Assembly (NCBI RefSeq): GCF_003268395.1
Contig: NZ_LQXQ01000043.1
Coordinates: forward strand, 1-33,499
From: Acinetobacter sp. CFCC 10889
GTDB taxonomy: Bacteria; Pseudomonadota; Gammaproteobacteria; Pseudomonadales; Moraxellaceae
Length of the DNA stretch: 33,499 bases
Direction of reading: 5' to 3'
How positions within the stretch are numbered: the stretch's first letter is position 1; every line of letters begins with the position of its first letter. The translations under genes were made by a program, and so were the position numbers. The notes under the pieces are model-generated. The model was not told the DNA's origin and made no database searches. It saw nothing but the letters and a program-made list of their open reading frames with translations. Below, piece by piece: positions 25,757 through 33,499 of the stretch.

Positions 25757-26158
25757 TTAAAAACTGAACTCTCCTTTTATCATCGATAATTCACTTGGTA
25801 TCGCTTTGAATTGAATGGGAAAAACTTGATCATTAATATTGTTGTCAAAATTTAGCTCTGTTAAAGAAATATCAGGTAAGTTTACATTTAAAGTAATTTT
25901 CCTATCGCCAATAAACAATTCAATTGCAAATACTTCATTTGAACTTACATCATAGACTATTAAACCTTCTAGTTGCGTACCATTTCCTATTGTAAATGCT
26001 GCATGAATCAGTAAGGTTTCGTGGTCTGTAAATATATCTGATGTTATTGGAACGACTACCAGTAAGTCTTCATTTTGATACAAATCTGAGTTCCAAGTCC
26101 ACACCCCATGGTTCTGCAAATCCTTTAAGCTCAAATCCCCTGATCTAATTTCAATCAT
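25757..26158 (-). CDS. Hypothetical protein
   Basis: A 133-residue acidic soluble protein with a good ribosome site (GGAG, 5 bases before ATG), no signal peptide and no membrane segment. It is mainly beta-type: LLVVVPITSDI, LLIHAAFTIGNGTQLEGLIVYDV, EVFAIELFIGDRKITLNVNLP, ending FPIQFKAIPSELSMIKGEFSF. I do not recognise the family. The size, acidity and isolation between unrelated genes recall small immunity-like or polyketide-cluster-independent orphan proteins, but nothing shows this. A convergent hairpin sits only 5 bases from its stop. Confidence 0.7.
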   Translation of the reverse strand: MIEIRSGDLSLKDLQNHGVWTWNSDLYQNEDLLVVVPITSDIFTDHETLLIHAAFTIGNGTQLEGLIVYDVSSNEVFAIELFIGDRKITLNVNLPDISLTELNFDNNINDQVFPIQFKAIPSELSMIKGEFSF

Positions 26159-26418
26159 ATTTCTCCAATTCCTTAAGAAGCTTTGCCTCGTTCCATTTTA
26201 CGATGAAATGTCAAACAGGTTAATATCTCCATAGGTCAAGTAAACTACTAAACTTGATGTATACTTAAAAAAGCCATAATTCACCTAATGCTCAATATGT
26301 GCCTTACGATAATTTTTCTTGAGACTAAAAACCAAGAATATTCACATAAAGATAAAACTATGTCCTAAATTACGAACAGCAATATTAAGGTGATTAAGCC
26401 TCTTGAGCATAAAACACC

Positions 26419-27858
26419 TCATTTTTTATATAATTGAGCTTTTAAAATATCCCTCACCCAATCTGCCAACAACACAATCGCATCCTGAATCTCTTGCGAT
26501 AACTCATGCCCTGCATTTAAACGAATACAATTGTTATAGCGCTTATCCTCACCAAAAATTAAGCCGGGGACGATATTAATGCTGTGCTGTTGCGCATAAT
26601 AATACATGGCTAAACTGTCGATCTGTTTTGGCAATTGCAACCACAACGCATAACTGCCATGTGGCTGATTCAGTCGAATATCAACCCCATAAAAAGCCTG
26701 AGAAATAAACTGTCGATATTGCTCAACCTGCGCCATGAGTTTAGGACGCAATTCACTTAAATGTTGCCGATATGCCCGACTGAAAATCAAATCGGCAAGC
26801 CCTAACTGTAAGGGCATATTGACCGAGTCATTTTGCAAAATCAGCGTGGCATGTAAATGTTTCAAACGCTGAGGCAGACAAAACCACCCTACCCGATAAG
26901 ATGGTGATAAAGACTTAGAAATCGAACTGCAATAAATCACATAACCTGCCCGATCCCAATATTTAATCGGTAAAGGACGTTTAGCATCAAAACTACATTC
27001 CGCATAAATATCATCTTCGATCACATAACATTGATATTTTTCAGCCAATTGAGCTATTTTTTCTTTCTCTTCATTGCTTAAACAAAAACCCAAAGGATTT
27101 TGAAAATTAGCCGTCAGTAAACATACTTTTGCCCCTGAGTTTTGCATCACCTGCTCAAGACGCTCGATATCAAAACCTTCAGTATTGGCAGGAATTTCAA
27201 TGATTTTTCTTTTTAATAATGCCAACAATTGCAACTGACCATTATAATTAGGTGTTGGAACAATGATGCTATCTCCTTCATTACTAAAGCTTTGTATCAT
27301 CACTGACAATGCAGGCATACAGCCATTGCTGATGTAAATATCATCCTTGTCGATATAAAAACCATCCTCTGCCCAATGCGCTGACAACGCTTCACGCAAA
27401 CGTGGATGACCTTGTCGATTGTTATATAAAAAATCCTCAGGCTTACAATGCTTTAATGCACGTTGAATCGAACGTCGAAGTGCCTCAATCGGAATAAAAT
27501 TCGGGGATAATTGAATTGATCCGAGATGAATCAGACGATTATTGGCAGAGGCTTCATGAATTTGAATTTGCAACTCTAAGTTAGAAACTTCACGGGATTT
27601 GGACTTAAAATCCGGATGATCAGGCAGTGCAATATTCGGTGTTTTTTGCTGTGTTTGGACAAAATAGCCTGACTTTTCTTTGACATAAATCAAGCCTTGC
27701 GCTTCAAGCAATTCATAACAACTTTTTGCCGTATTCAAGCTAATGTTTTGTAAAGTTGCAAATTGGCGCAATGAACTTAAACGCTGTCCTGTTGCCAATT
27801 CACCACTATAAATTTTCTGTGCTATCTGTTGCGCTAAAGCCTGATATTGAAAAGCCAT
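26419..27858 (-). CDS. MocR family regulator (GntR domain fused to aminotransferase)
   Basis: A 479-residue transcription factor. Residues about 1-65 are the GntR winged helix (YQALAQQIAQKIYSG, LSSLRQFATLQNISLNTAKSCYELLE). Residues about 105-475 are a fold-type I aminotransferase domain with the PLP lysine at 315 (CSSISKSLSPSYRVGWF), plus SNGCMPALS and NFQNPLGFCLS. Such proteins sense an amine, amino acid or PLP and regulate a neighbouring gene. I chose ATG 27858 over a TTG 12 bases upstream. Two perfect direct repeats cover its start and the promoter of the divergent lipoprotein gene, so self-regulation is likely. The ligand is unknown. Confidence 0.88.
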   Translation of the reverse strand: MAFQYQALAQQIAQKIYSGELATGQRLSSLRQFATLQNISLNTAKSCYELLEAQGLIYVKEKSGYFVQTQQKTPNIALPDHPDFKSKSREVSNLELQIQIHEASANNRLIHLGSIQLSPNFIPIEALRRSIQRALKHCKPEDFLYNNRQGHPRLREALSAHWAEDGFYIDKDDIYISNGCMPALSVMIQSFSNEGDSIIVPTPNYNGQLQLLALLKRKIIEIPANTEGFDIERLEQVMQNSGAKVCLLTANFQNPLGFCLSNEEKEKIAQLAEKYQCYVIEDDIYAECSFDAKRPLPIKYWDRAGYVIYCSSISKSLSPSYRVGWFCLPQRLKHLHATLILQNDSVNMPLQLGLADLIFSRAYRQHLSELRPKLMAQVEQYRQFISQAFYGVDIRLNQPHGSYALWLQLPKQIDSLAMYYYAQQHSINIVPGLIFGEDKRYNNCIRLNAGHELSQEIQDAIVLLADWVRDILKAQLYKK

Positions 27859-27896
27859 ATCTGTACCCAAATTTTAATATTTGTTGTATCTGTACC
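27858..27896. promoter_or_regulatory. Direct-repeat operator between the MocR gene and the lipoprotein gene
   Basis: TATCTGTACC occurs twice in the same orientation, at 27858-27867 and 27887-27896, 29 bases apart. MocR regulators such as GabR bind direct repeats. Here one copy lies at the start codon and the other in the promoter region of the MocR gene, both also upstream of the divergent lipoprotein gene. Binding is inferred. Confidence 0.65.
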
Positions 27897-27968
27897 TATA
27901 AACTTAACAGATTTATGCTTCTTTCACAGCCAATTTTTATCACCAGATACATTTGAAAGGAGAAAATA

Positions 27969-28376
27969 ATGAAAATAATCACCCTCATCGGTACAGCTTT
28001 GATTTTGAGTGCATGCCAACCACAGCAAGTCAACCAAGCTGCTCAGCAACAACATTTTATTTGTAAATCTTTGATCGAAGGCTTTTTAAAAACACAGCGT
28101 TTGGGTGAATATCAACTTGATCACTTACAACCGACTTTGCATCACACAGCGGCAAACAGAGCCTACAGCTATCGTGTGAGCAGTGATGTGAACATGCGTA
28201 TTAACATGCCAATACAACAGAATTTAGACTTTGAATGTCAGCAAAATTCAGCACAACATTTTGAGATCAAACTACTGAATAAAGCGCAAGGAAACAGCCA
28301 AAGCTTGCTCAGTTTGGACTTACCTGCGCAAAAAACTATCGATACTTTGACAGCTTTTGCGCTAAAAACTCAATAA
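27969..28376 (+). CDS. Small lipoprotein of unknown function
   Basis: A 135-residue predicted lipoprotein: MKIITLIGTALILSAC gives a lipobox LSAC with Cys16, followed by a Gln-rich linker (QPQQVNQAAQQQ). The mature part (about residues 29-135) contains two more cysteines (HFICKSL, DFECQQN) that could form a disulphide, and a beta-rich half. A strong ribosome site (AAAGGAG) precedes the ATG. I do not recognise the family. It is divergent from the MocR gene and shares its direct-repeat operator. Its last 41 bases overlap, tail to tail, the end of the LysR gene. Confidence 0.8.
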   Translation: MKIITLIGTALILSACQPQQVNQAAQQQHFICKSLIEGFLKTQRLGEYQLDHLQPTLHHTAANRAYSYRVSSDVNMRINMPIQQNLDFECQQNSAQHFEIKLLNKAQGNSQSLLSLDLPAQKTIDTLTAFALKTQ

Positions 28377-29229
28377 ATAAACGGACACGTTTTGGCAAGT
28401 GCTCTTGCTGATAATACACCGCATGGATGCGCTGTTCATACAGCTCAATTTGATCTTCAAAGAGCGCGATCAAATGACCTTGTTTTAAATCTTTCGAAAT
28501 TTCAAACTCAGATAATCGTGCGATTCCATGCCCACGTAAACACAATTGGCGCACCGTCTCTCCACTTGAAGCTTTAATTTTAGGTCTCACAACAAGCTTT
28601 TCACCCGTATTAACACGAATCGGCCATGTATTCAGATGACCGCCTTTACTAAAGCCAATTTGTGCATGCTTTAAAATGTCTAAAGGCTTTTCAGGATAAC
28701 CTTTTCGTTCTAAATATTCAGGGCTTGCAACAATATATAAGCGACTTTTACATAATAATCTGGCATGTAAACTTGAATCATTCAATTCACCAAAACGAAT
28801 TGCCACATCAGTTTTATGCTCTAATAAATCAATAATTTGCTCATTGGTATTTAACTCAATTTCAATATCTGGATAAAGCTGAACAAATTCAGACATCAAT
28901 GGTGCAACCACGTGTAACACAAAAGGAGTGGCTGAATCCACTCGGATCAAACCCGATGTATCACTATCTGATTTGAGTAAAGCATCTTCTGCTTCATTCA
29001 GATCATGGAGAATTTTGCGGGCTTTTTCTAAAAATAACTGCCCTTCTTGGGTCAATTTTAACTTACGTGTAGTACGCTCTAATAAAGTCACATTGAGTTT
29101 AGATTCAAGGCGTTGTAAAGCTCGACTGACACCTGATGTAGTTTGTTGCAAATGCTCAGCAGCACCGACAATCGAACCACTATCGACAATGTGAATAAAT
29201 GCCTGTAATTCTTCTAAGGTGGATTTCAT
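28336..29229 (-). CDS. LysR family transcriptional regulator (YafC-like)
   Basis: A 297-residue regulator. The N-terminal helix-turn-helix covers residues about 2-60 (ELQAFIHIVDSGSIVGAAEHLQQTTSGVSRALQRLE), a linker helix follows, and residues about 90-290 are the effector domain (LIRVDSATPFVLHVVAPLMSEF, VAIRFGELNDSSLHARLL). The ATG at 29229 has AAGGA 8 bases upstream; one 9 bases earlier sits directly on that site. It is divergent from dkgB. In E. coli the LysR gene yafC also neighbours dkgB, so this looks like a conserved pair and a probable regulator of dkgB. Confidence 0.9.
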   Translation of the reverse strand: MKSTLEELQAFIHIVDSGSIVGAAEHLQQTTSGVSRALQRLESKLNVTLLERTTRKLKLTQEGQLFLEKARKILHDLNEAEDALLKSDSDTSGLIRVDSATPFVLHVVAPLMSEFVQLYPDIEIELNTNEQIIDLLEHKTDVAIRFGELNDSSLHARLLCKSRLYIVASPEYLERKGYPEKPLDILKHAQIGFSKGGHLNTWPIRVNTGEKLVVRPKIKASSGETVRQLCLRGHGIARLSEFEISKDLKQGHLIALFEDQIELYEQRIHAVYYQQEHLPKRVRLFIEFLAQKLSKYR

Positions 29230-29295
29230 TAGCTTCATCCTTATATGATATGCAAATTTCTAAGCTTTCTATCGTCTGTAAAAATTTATTGGACG

Positions 29296-29331
29296 TCCCT
29301 TCTCCCTTTGGGAGAAGGTTAGGATGAGGGA
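29296..29331. repeat. REP-like palindromic repeat
   Basis: CCTTCTCCC-TTT-GGGAGAAGG is a perfect 9-base stem, followed by TTAGGATGAGGGA. This GC-rich block stands out sharply in AT-rich surroundings and resembles the short CCCTCATCCTAA-type repeat that I recall from many proteobacterial genomes. Only one copy is in the window. Confidence 0.6.
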
Positions 29332-29504
29332 GGTTTTCAGTTAAAATTTTTCCCTATTGTAAAACCATATTCCTTCTACTTTGAAACGGAAAGCAACTTC
29401 TAAATAAATTAAAATCATTTATAAATTAGTACCATAAATCACAACCAATACAAGTTTAGGCTGTTCAAAAAAGTTTAATCAATATTGTAACACACCAATT
29501 ATTA

Positions 29505-29519
29505 TTGATTAATAGTCAA
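29505..29519. promoter_or_regulatory. LysR-type box upstream of dkgB
   Basis: TTGA-TTAATAG-TCAA is a perfect 4-base dyad with the T-N11-A spacing of LysR-type binding sites, 79 bases before the dkgB ATG. The divergent LysR gene is the obvious candidate to bind it. Confidence 0.45.
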
Positions 29520-29598
29520 CAATATTTTGCATATTCACCTATTTTTTAGCAACAATAAAAACTACAAAATAGCCGTATCTAAAAATGAAGCATATCCC

Positions 29599-30408
29599 AT
29601 GAGTAAAATCGTCCCCCAATTTGGTGTTGGTACATTTCGCCTGACAGGACAAACTGTGATTGATTCTGTCAAAACAGCACTTGAGGTTGGCTATCGTGCG
29701 ATTGATACCGCACAAATCTATGGCAATGAAGCCGAAGTCGGACAAGCCATTGCAGAAAGCTCTGTAAATCGAAATGACTTATTTATCACCACGAAAATTT
29801 GGACAGATAATTACACAGCCGACAAGCTTATTCCAAGTTTAAAAGACAGCTTACAAAAGCTCAGAATGGATGCAGTCAATCTCACTCTGATTCATTGGCC
29901 TGCACCGAGTTTAGGAATTTCTGTCGCAGAAATGATGCACAATCTGCTGGAAGCTAAACAACAAGGTTTAACTGAACATATCGGTATTTCAAATTTCAAT
30001 ATTGATTTAACTCAACAAGCCATTGATGCTGTGGGCATTGAAAATATTGCCACCAATCAAATTGAACTCAGCCCATATTTACAGAATCATCAATTGGTGA
30101 ATTTTTTACAATCACAAAATATTGATGTGACTTCATATATGACTTTGGCGTATGGCAAAGTGTTAAACGACCCTATGTTGAATGAGATCGCCAAAAACCA
30201 TCAGGCATCAACGGCACAAATTGCCTTAGCTTGGGCATTACAACGTGGTTTTTCTGTGATTCCATCATCAACCAAACGTGAAAATTTGATTGCGAATTTA
30301 AAAGCTCAAGACATTCAATTAAGCCTTGAAGAAATGCAGATGATTGAAGCCTTAGAGCGAAATGGTCGTGAAGTAAATCCTGAAAATCTAGCGCCTGCAT
30401 GGGATTAA
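29599..30408 (+). CDS. dkgB: 2,5-diketo-D-gluconate reductase B-like aldo/keto reductase
   Basis: A 269-residue NADPH-dependent aldo/keto reductase, very close to E. coli DkgB as I recall it ([57 protein letters not shown]). Such enzymes reduce diketogluconate, methylglyoxal and other carbonyls. The catalytic tetrad is Asp36, Tyr41, Lys66 and His99. I chose ATG 29599 because homologues begin there; the upstream open frame has no ribosome site and no family similarity. The ribosome site for the chosen start is weak (GAAG). The ydhP gene starts 12 bases after the stop, forming an operon. Confidence 0.92.
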   Translation: MSKIVPQFGVGTFRLTGQTVIDSVKTALEVGYRAIDTAQIYGNEAEVGQAIAESSVNRNDLFITTKIWTDNYTADKLIPSLKDSLQKLRMDAVNLTLIHWPAPSLGISVAEMMHNLLEAKQQGLTEHIGISNFNIDLTQQAIDAVGIENIATNQIELSPYLQNHQLVNFLQSQNIDVTSYMTLAYGKVLNDPMLNEIAKNHQASTAQIALAWALQRGFSVIPSSTKRENLIANLKAQDIQLSLEEMQMIEALERNGREVNPENLAPAWD

Positions 30409-30420
30409 GAGAATCAATTC

Positions 30421-31590
30421 ATGAAAATTAACTTTCCTCTCCTCGCCTTAGCCATCGGCGCATTTGCGATTGGTACTACAGAATTTTCACCAATGGGATT
30501 TTTGCCACAAATCGCTGAAAATCTGAATATTTCCATTCCCACCGCAGGCATGCTGATCACTGCATACGCTTTGGGTGTCATGATTGGTGCACCGATCATG
30601 ACCTTATGGTTTGGACACTTTTCACGGCGTAAAGCACTGATGATTGCCATGAGTATTTTTACTGTTGGCAATATTTTAGCCGCGATTGCACCAAGCTATT
30701 GGGGTTTGATGGGCGCACGGATTCTCACCAGTTTAAATCATGGCGTATTCTTTGGTATCGGTTCAATTGTCGCGACCAGTGTCGTGCCGAAAGATAAACA
30801 AGCCAGTGCAGTTGCAATGATGTTTATGGGCTTAACCATTGCCAATATTGGTGGTGTACCGTTGGCAACATGGGTGGGACAAAACATCGGTTGGCGTATG
30901 GCATTTGCCGCAATTGCGGGATTAGGTGTCATCACCATGTTGGCATTGTGGAAAGCATTACCTGAGGGTGCAGTTGGACAACGTCCCAATGTCAAAGCTG
31001 AACTACAAGTGTTAACCCGTAAACCTGTCGTCCTTGCCTTGCTCACCACTGTCATGAGCGCAGGTGCGATGTTTACTCTGTATACCTATATCGCCCCAAC
31101 ACTGCAAAATATTACCCATGCCAGTCCAAGTTTTATCACCATGATGTTGGTTCTGATTGGGGTTGGTTTCTCGATCGGTAATCATTTCGGGGGCAAATTT
31201 GCAGACTTGTCTTTGACCAAAACACTTACAGGCTTCTTATTGTTGTTAATGACAACGATGTTGCTATTTCCGATTCTTGCACAAACCAAGATGGGTGCGG
31301 CATTGGCATTGGTTGTATGGGGTGCAGCAGCCTTTGCGGTTGTCCCTCCTTTGCAAATGCGCGTCATGGCTGTGGCACATGAAGCACCTGGCCTAGCATC
31401 TTCAGTGAATATCGGAGCATTTAACTTGGGCAATGCGGTTGGTGCTGCCGCAGGTGGTGCAGTCCTCAGTATGGGAATGAGCTATGCGGCTGTGTCCATT
31501 ACAGGCGCTGTCCTCACAGCATTGGCATTGGTTTTGGTTTTGATCCAAATGAAAATGTCGAGACCAGCTATGACTGAAACTGTTTGCTAA
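30421..31590 (+). CDS. ydhP: MFS efflux transporter, YdhP/AraJ-like (DHA1)
   Basis: A 12-segment inner-membrane exporter of 389 residues, the same length as E. coli YdhP. Corresponding stretches include INFPLLALAIGAFAIGTTEFSPMGFLP, RILTSLNHGVFFGIGSIVA, MLVLIGVGFSIGN and FAVVPPLQMRVM, which place it in the AraJ/YdhP group of sugar-efflux and drug-type exporters. Its substrate is unknown. Being 12 bases behind dkgB, it may export a product or toxic carbonyl related to that reductase (inference). A strong terminator follows. Confidence 0.88.
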   Translation: MKINFPLLALAIGAFAIGTTEFSPMGFLPQIAENLNISIPTAGMLITAYALGVMIGAPIMTLWFGHFSRRKALMIAMSIFTVGNILAAIAPSYWGLMGARILTSLNHGVFFGIGSIVATSVVPKDKQASAVAMMFMGLTIANIGGVPLATWVGQNIGWRMAFAAIAGLGVITMLALWKALPEGAVGQRPNVKAELQVLTRKPVVLALLTTVMSAGAMFTLYTYIAPTLQNITHASPSFITMMLVLIGVGFSIGNHFGGKFADLSLTKTLTGFLLLLMTTMLLFPILAQTKMGAALALVVWGAAAFAVVPPLQMRVMAVAHEAPGLASSVNIGAFNLGNAVGAAAGGAVLSMGMSYAAVSITGAVLTALALVLVLIQMKMSRPAMTETVC

Positions 31591-31597
31591 TGGACAT

Positions 31598-31634
31598 AAA
31601 AATCCCACAATCCTTGCTATTGTGGGATTTTTTA
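31598..31634. terminator. Bidirectional terminator after ydhP
   Basis: AAAATCCCACAAT and ATTGTGGGATTTT form a stem of at least 13 bases around CCTTGCT, with A-run on the left and T-run on the right. It can end ydhP on the plus strand and the START-domain gene on the minus strand. Confidence 0.92.
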
Positions 31635-31703
31635 TTGCGCTTTTTAGGCTATGCCTTGTAATCCAAATTTTTTGATTTGTCTTAGAAATTCTGGCTTAGA
31701 ACA

Positions 31704-32354
31704 TTATTTTAAAACAGCAGGTAAAGCAGGCAATGCTTTATTTTTTGCCAATTCTGCTTTCATCTTTTGCAACATCTGATAAGGCTGTTGCTCAACCAAC
31801 ATATTGGTCACACTTTGTGGAATCGAACCTTCGGGATCAGCAAAGCCTGTGGTACTGACTTTAACTTTATTAGCCGAAACTTTTTGGAACGTCCAATCAC
31901 CTTCATAATTTTTTAAACGGATAAAATTGGCATCAATTGCTTTGCCTTGTGTAATCGCTTTATTTTTAATGCTAATCACACCATTACTGTCTTTGGCAAT
32001 TTTGCCTTTGATGACCATATCTCGATCTTTAAGTGGAAATGGAAAATCCAAAACCATATATAAAGTGAACTCACCTTTGGCATCATCACGACTCAGTACT
32101 TCGGCTTTTGCCACATTCGGTGCCCATTTTGGCGTGTTATTGACATCTAAAACCAATGCAACAGCACGTTCAATCGGTGCATCCAACGTAGTTTCCGCTT
32201 TATACGACATCACCGTATTTTTCGGATCTTTAAATGTCCATACTTTGATATTGTTTTTGTCGAGGCTAAGTTTTGCATCACTTGGCGCAGCAGCTTGTGC
32301 AGTCAGGCTCATGGCACTGACTACACCTGCAAGAAACATCACTGTTTTTTTCAT
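31704..32354 (-). CDS. Exported START/SRPBCC-domain protein
   Basis: A 216-residue exported protein. The signal peptide is MKKTVMFLAGVVSAMSLTAQA, with the cut after AQA. The rest is a START-type lipid-binding helix-grip fold, with MSYKAETTLDAPIERAVALVLDVNNTPKWAPNVAKAEVL, the core FPFPLKDRDMVIKG and the C-terminal helix TNMLVEQQPYQMLQKMKAEL. It would sit in the periplasm; a lipid or hydrophobic ligand is likely. ATG 32354 is chosen over TTG 32366, because it gives the classic MKK signal start. It follows dapB by 49 bases on the same strand and might be co-transcribed, but a weak TATGAT box lies in between. Confidence 0.85.
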   Translation of the reverse strand: MKKTVMFLAGVVSAMSLTAQAAAPSDAKLSLDKNNIKVWTFKDPKNTVMSYKAETTLDAPIERAVALVLDVNNTPKWAPNVAKAEVLSRDDAKGEFTLYMVLDFPFPLKDRDMVIKGKIAKDSNGVISIKNKAITQGKAIDANFIRLKNYEGDWTFQKVSANKVKVSTTGFADPEGSIPQSVTNMLVEQQPYQMLQKMKAELAKNKALPALPAVLK

Positions 32355-32403
32355 TTTTTTATTCAAATTGCTGTCGTTGTTTTAAATCATAGCGGATTGT
32401 GTT

Positions 32404-33499
<1,096 letters not shown>

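Larger units (their letters stand above)
29230..29598. other. Divergent control region between the LysR gene and dkgB
   Basis: About 370 bases. It holds a REP-like hairpin repeat (29296-29331), an inverted pair AATATTGT/ACAATATT (29481-29488 and 29519-29526) and a LysR-type T-N11-A dyad (29505-29519). No gene is supported, although the dkgB frame stays open up to 29527. Confidence 0.6.

Noticed and set aside
29527..29598. Upstream extension of dkgB by 24 codons.
   Set aside because: No ribosome site and no similarity to the family, whose members start at the later methionine.
31927..32385. Open frame of 152 codons opposite the START-domain gene.
   Set aside because: Antisense shadow; the minus-strand gene has a signal peptide and a recognisable fold.

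Overview
This window looks like ordinary chromosomal DNA of an Acinetobacter-type gammaproteobacterium (Moraxellaceae). The intergenic DNA is very AT-rich. It carries the dapA-bamC-purC cluster, proteins close in sequence to gammaproteobacterial MutY, Tag, Ahr, DkgB and YdhP, and a Bap-type giant adhesin next to its own type I secretion system. The genus is inferred from recalled gene content, not from a database search. I see no tRNA, rRNA, CRISPR array, prophage, integrase or insertion sequence.

Left part (1-6450): the N-terminus of a Bap/BapA-like surface adhesin runs off the left edge. Upstream of it lies a tightly overlapping three-gene operon for outer-membrane factor, ABC transporter and membrane-fusion protein, all on the minus strand. 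The roughly 500-base bap leader and the roughly 600-base leader of the operon each contain a CRP/Vfr-like dyad; the one at 791-806 is a perfect palindrome. Middle-left (6455-10091): a DUF523 protein, a bile-acid/pantoate-type symporter, nicotinamidase PncA and an MhpT-like aromatic-acid transporter.

Centre (10776-20264): dapA-bamC-purC, with an intrinsic terminator built over the bamC stop codon. Then, on the minus strand, come rarA and a three-gene run (periplasmic glycerophosphodiesterase, metallophosphoesterase, DUF4303-like protein), followed by a Fur-boxed siderophore-esterase-like gene, a YcgN cysteine-cluster protein and, on the plus strand, a 52-residue DUF1328 membrane protein.

Right part (20557-33225): a dienelactone hydrolase, HIT protein, mutY, M23 endopeptidase lipoprotein, a small unknown protein, tag and ahr on the plus strand. 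The ahr leader holds three 21-base tandem repeats. Next are an unknown 133-residue protein and a MocR regulator divergent from a small lipoprotein, with two perfect 10-base direct repeats between them. A YafC-like LysR regulator diverges from dkgB-ydhP, and a START-domain protein and dapB close the window. Two lysine-pathway genes, dapA and dapB, are therefore present but 21 kb apart.

No wholly new system stands out. The best leads are regulatory: the CRP-like palindromes around the adhesin/secretion locus, the MocR direct repeats, the 21-base repeat array before ahr, the Fur box and the bamC/purC attenuator. The GDPD-phosphoesterase-DUF4303 run is the least explained gene group.
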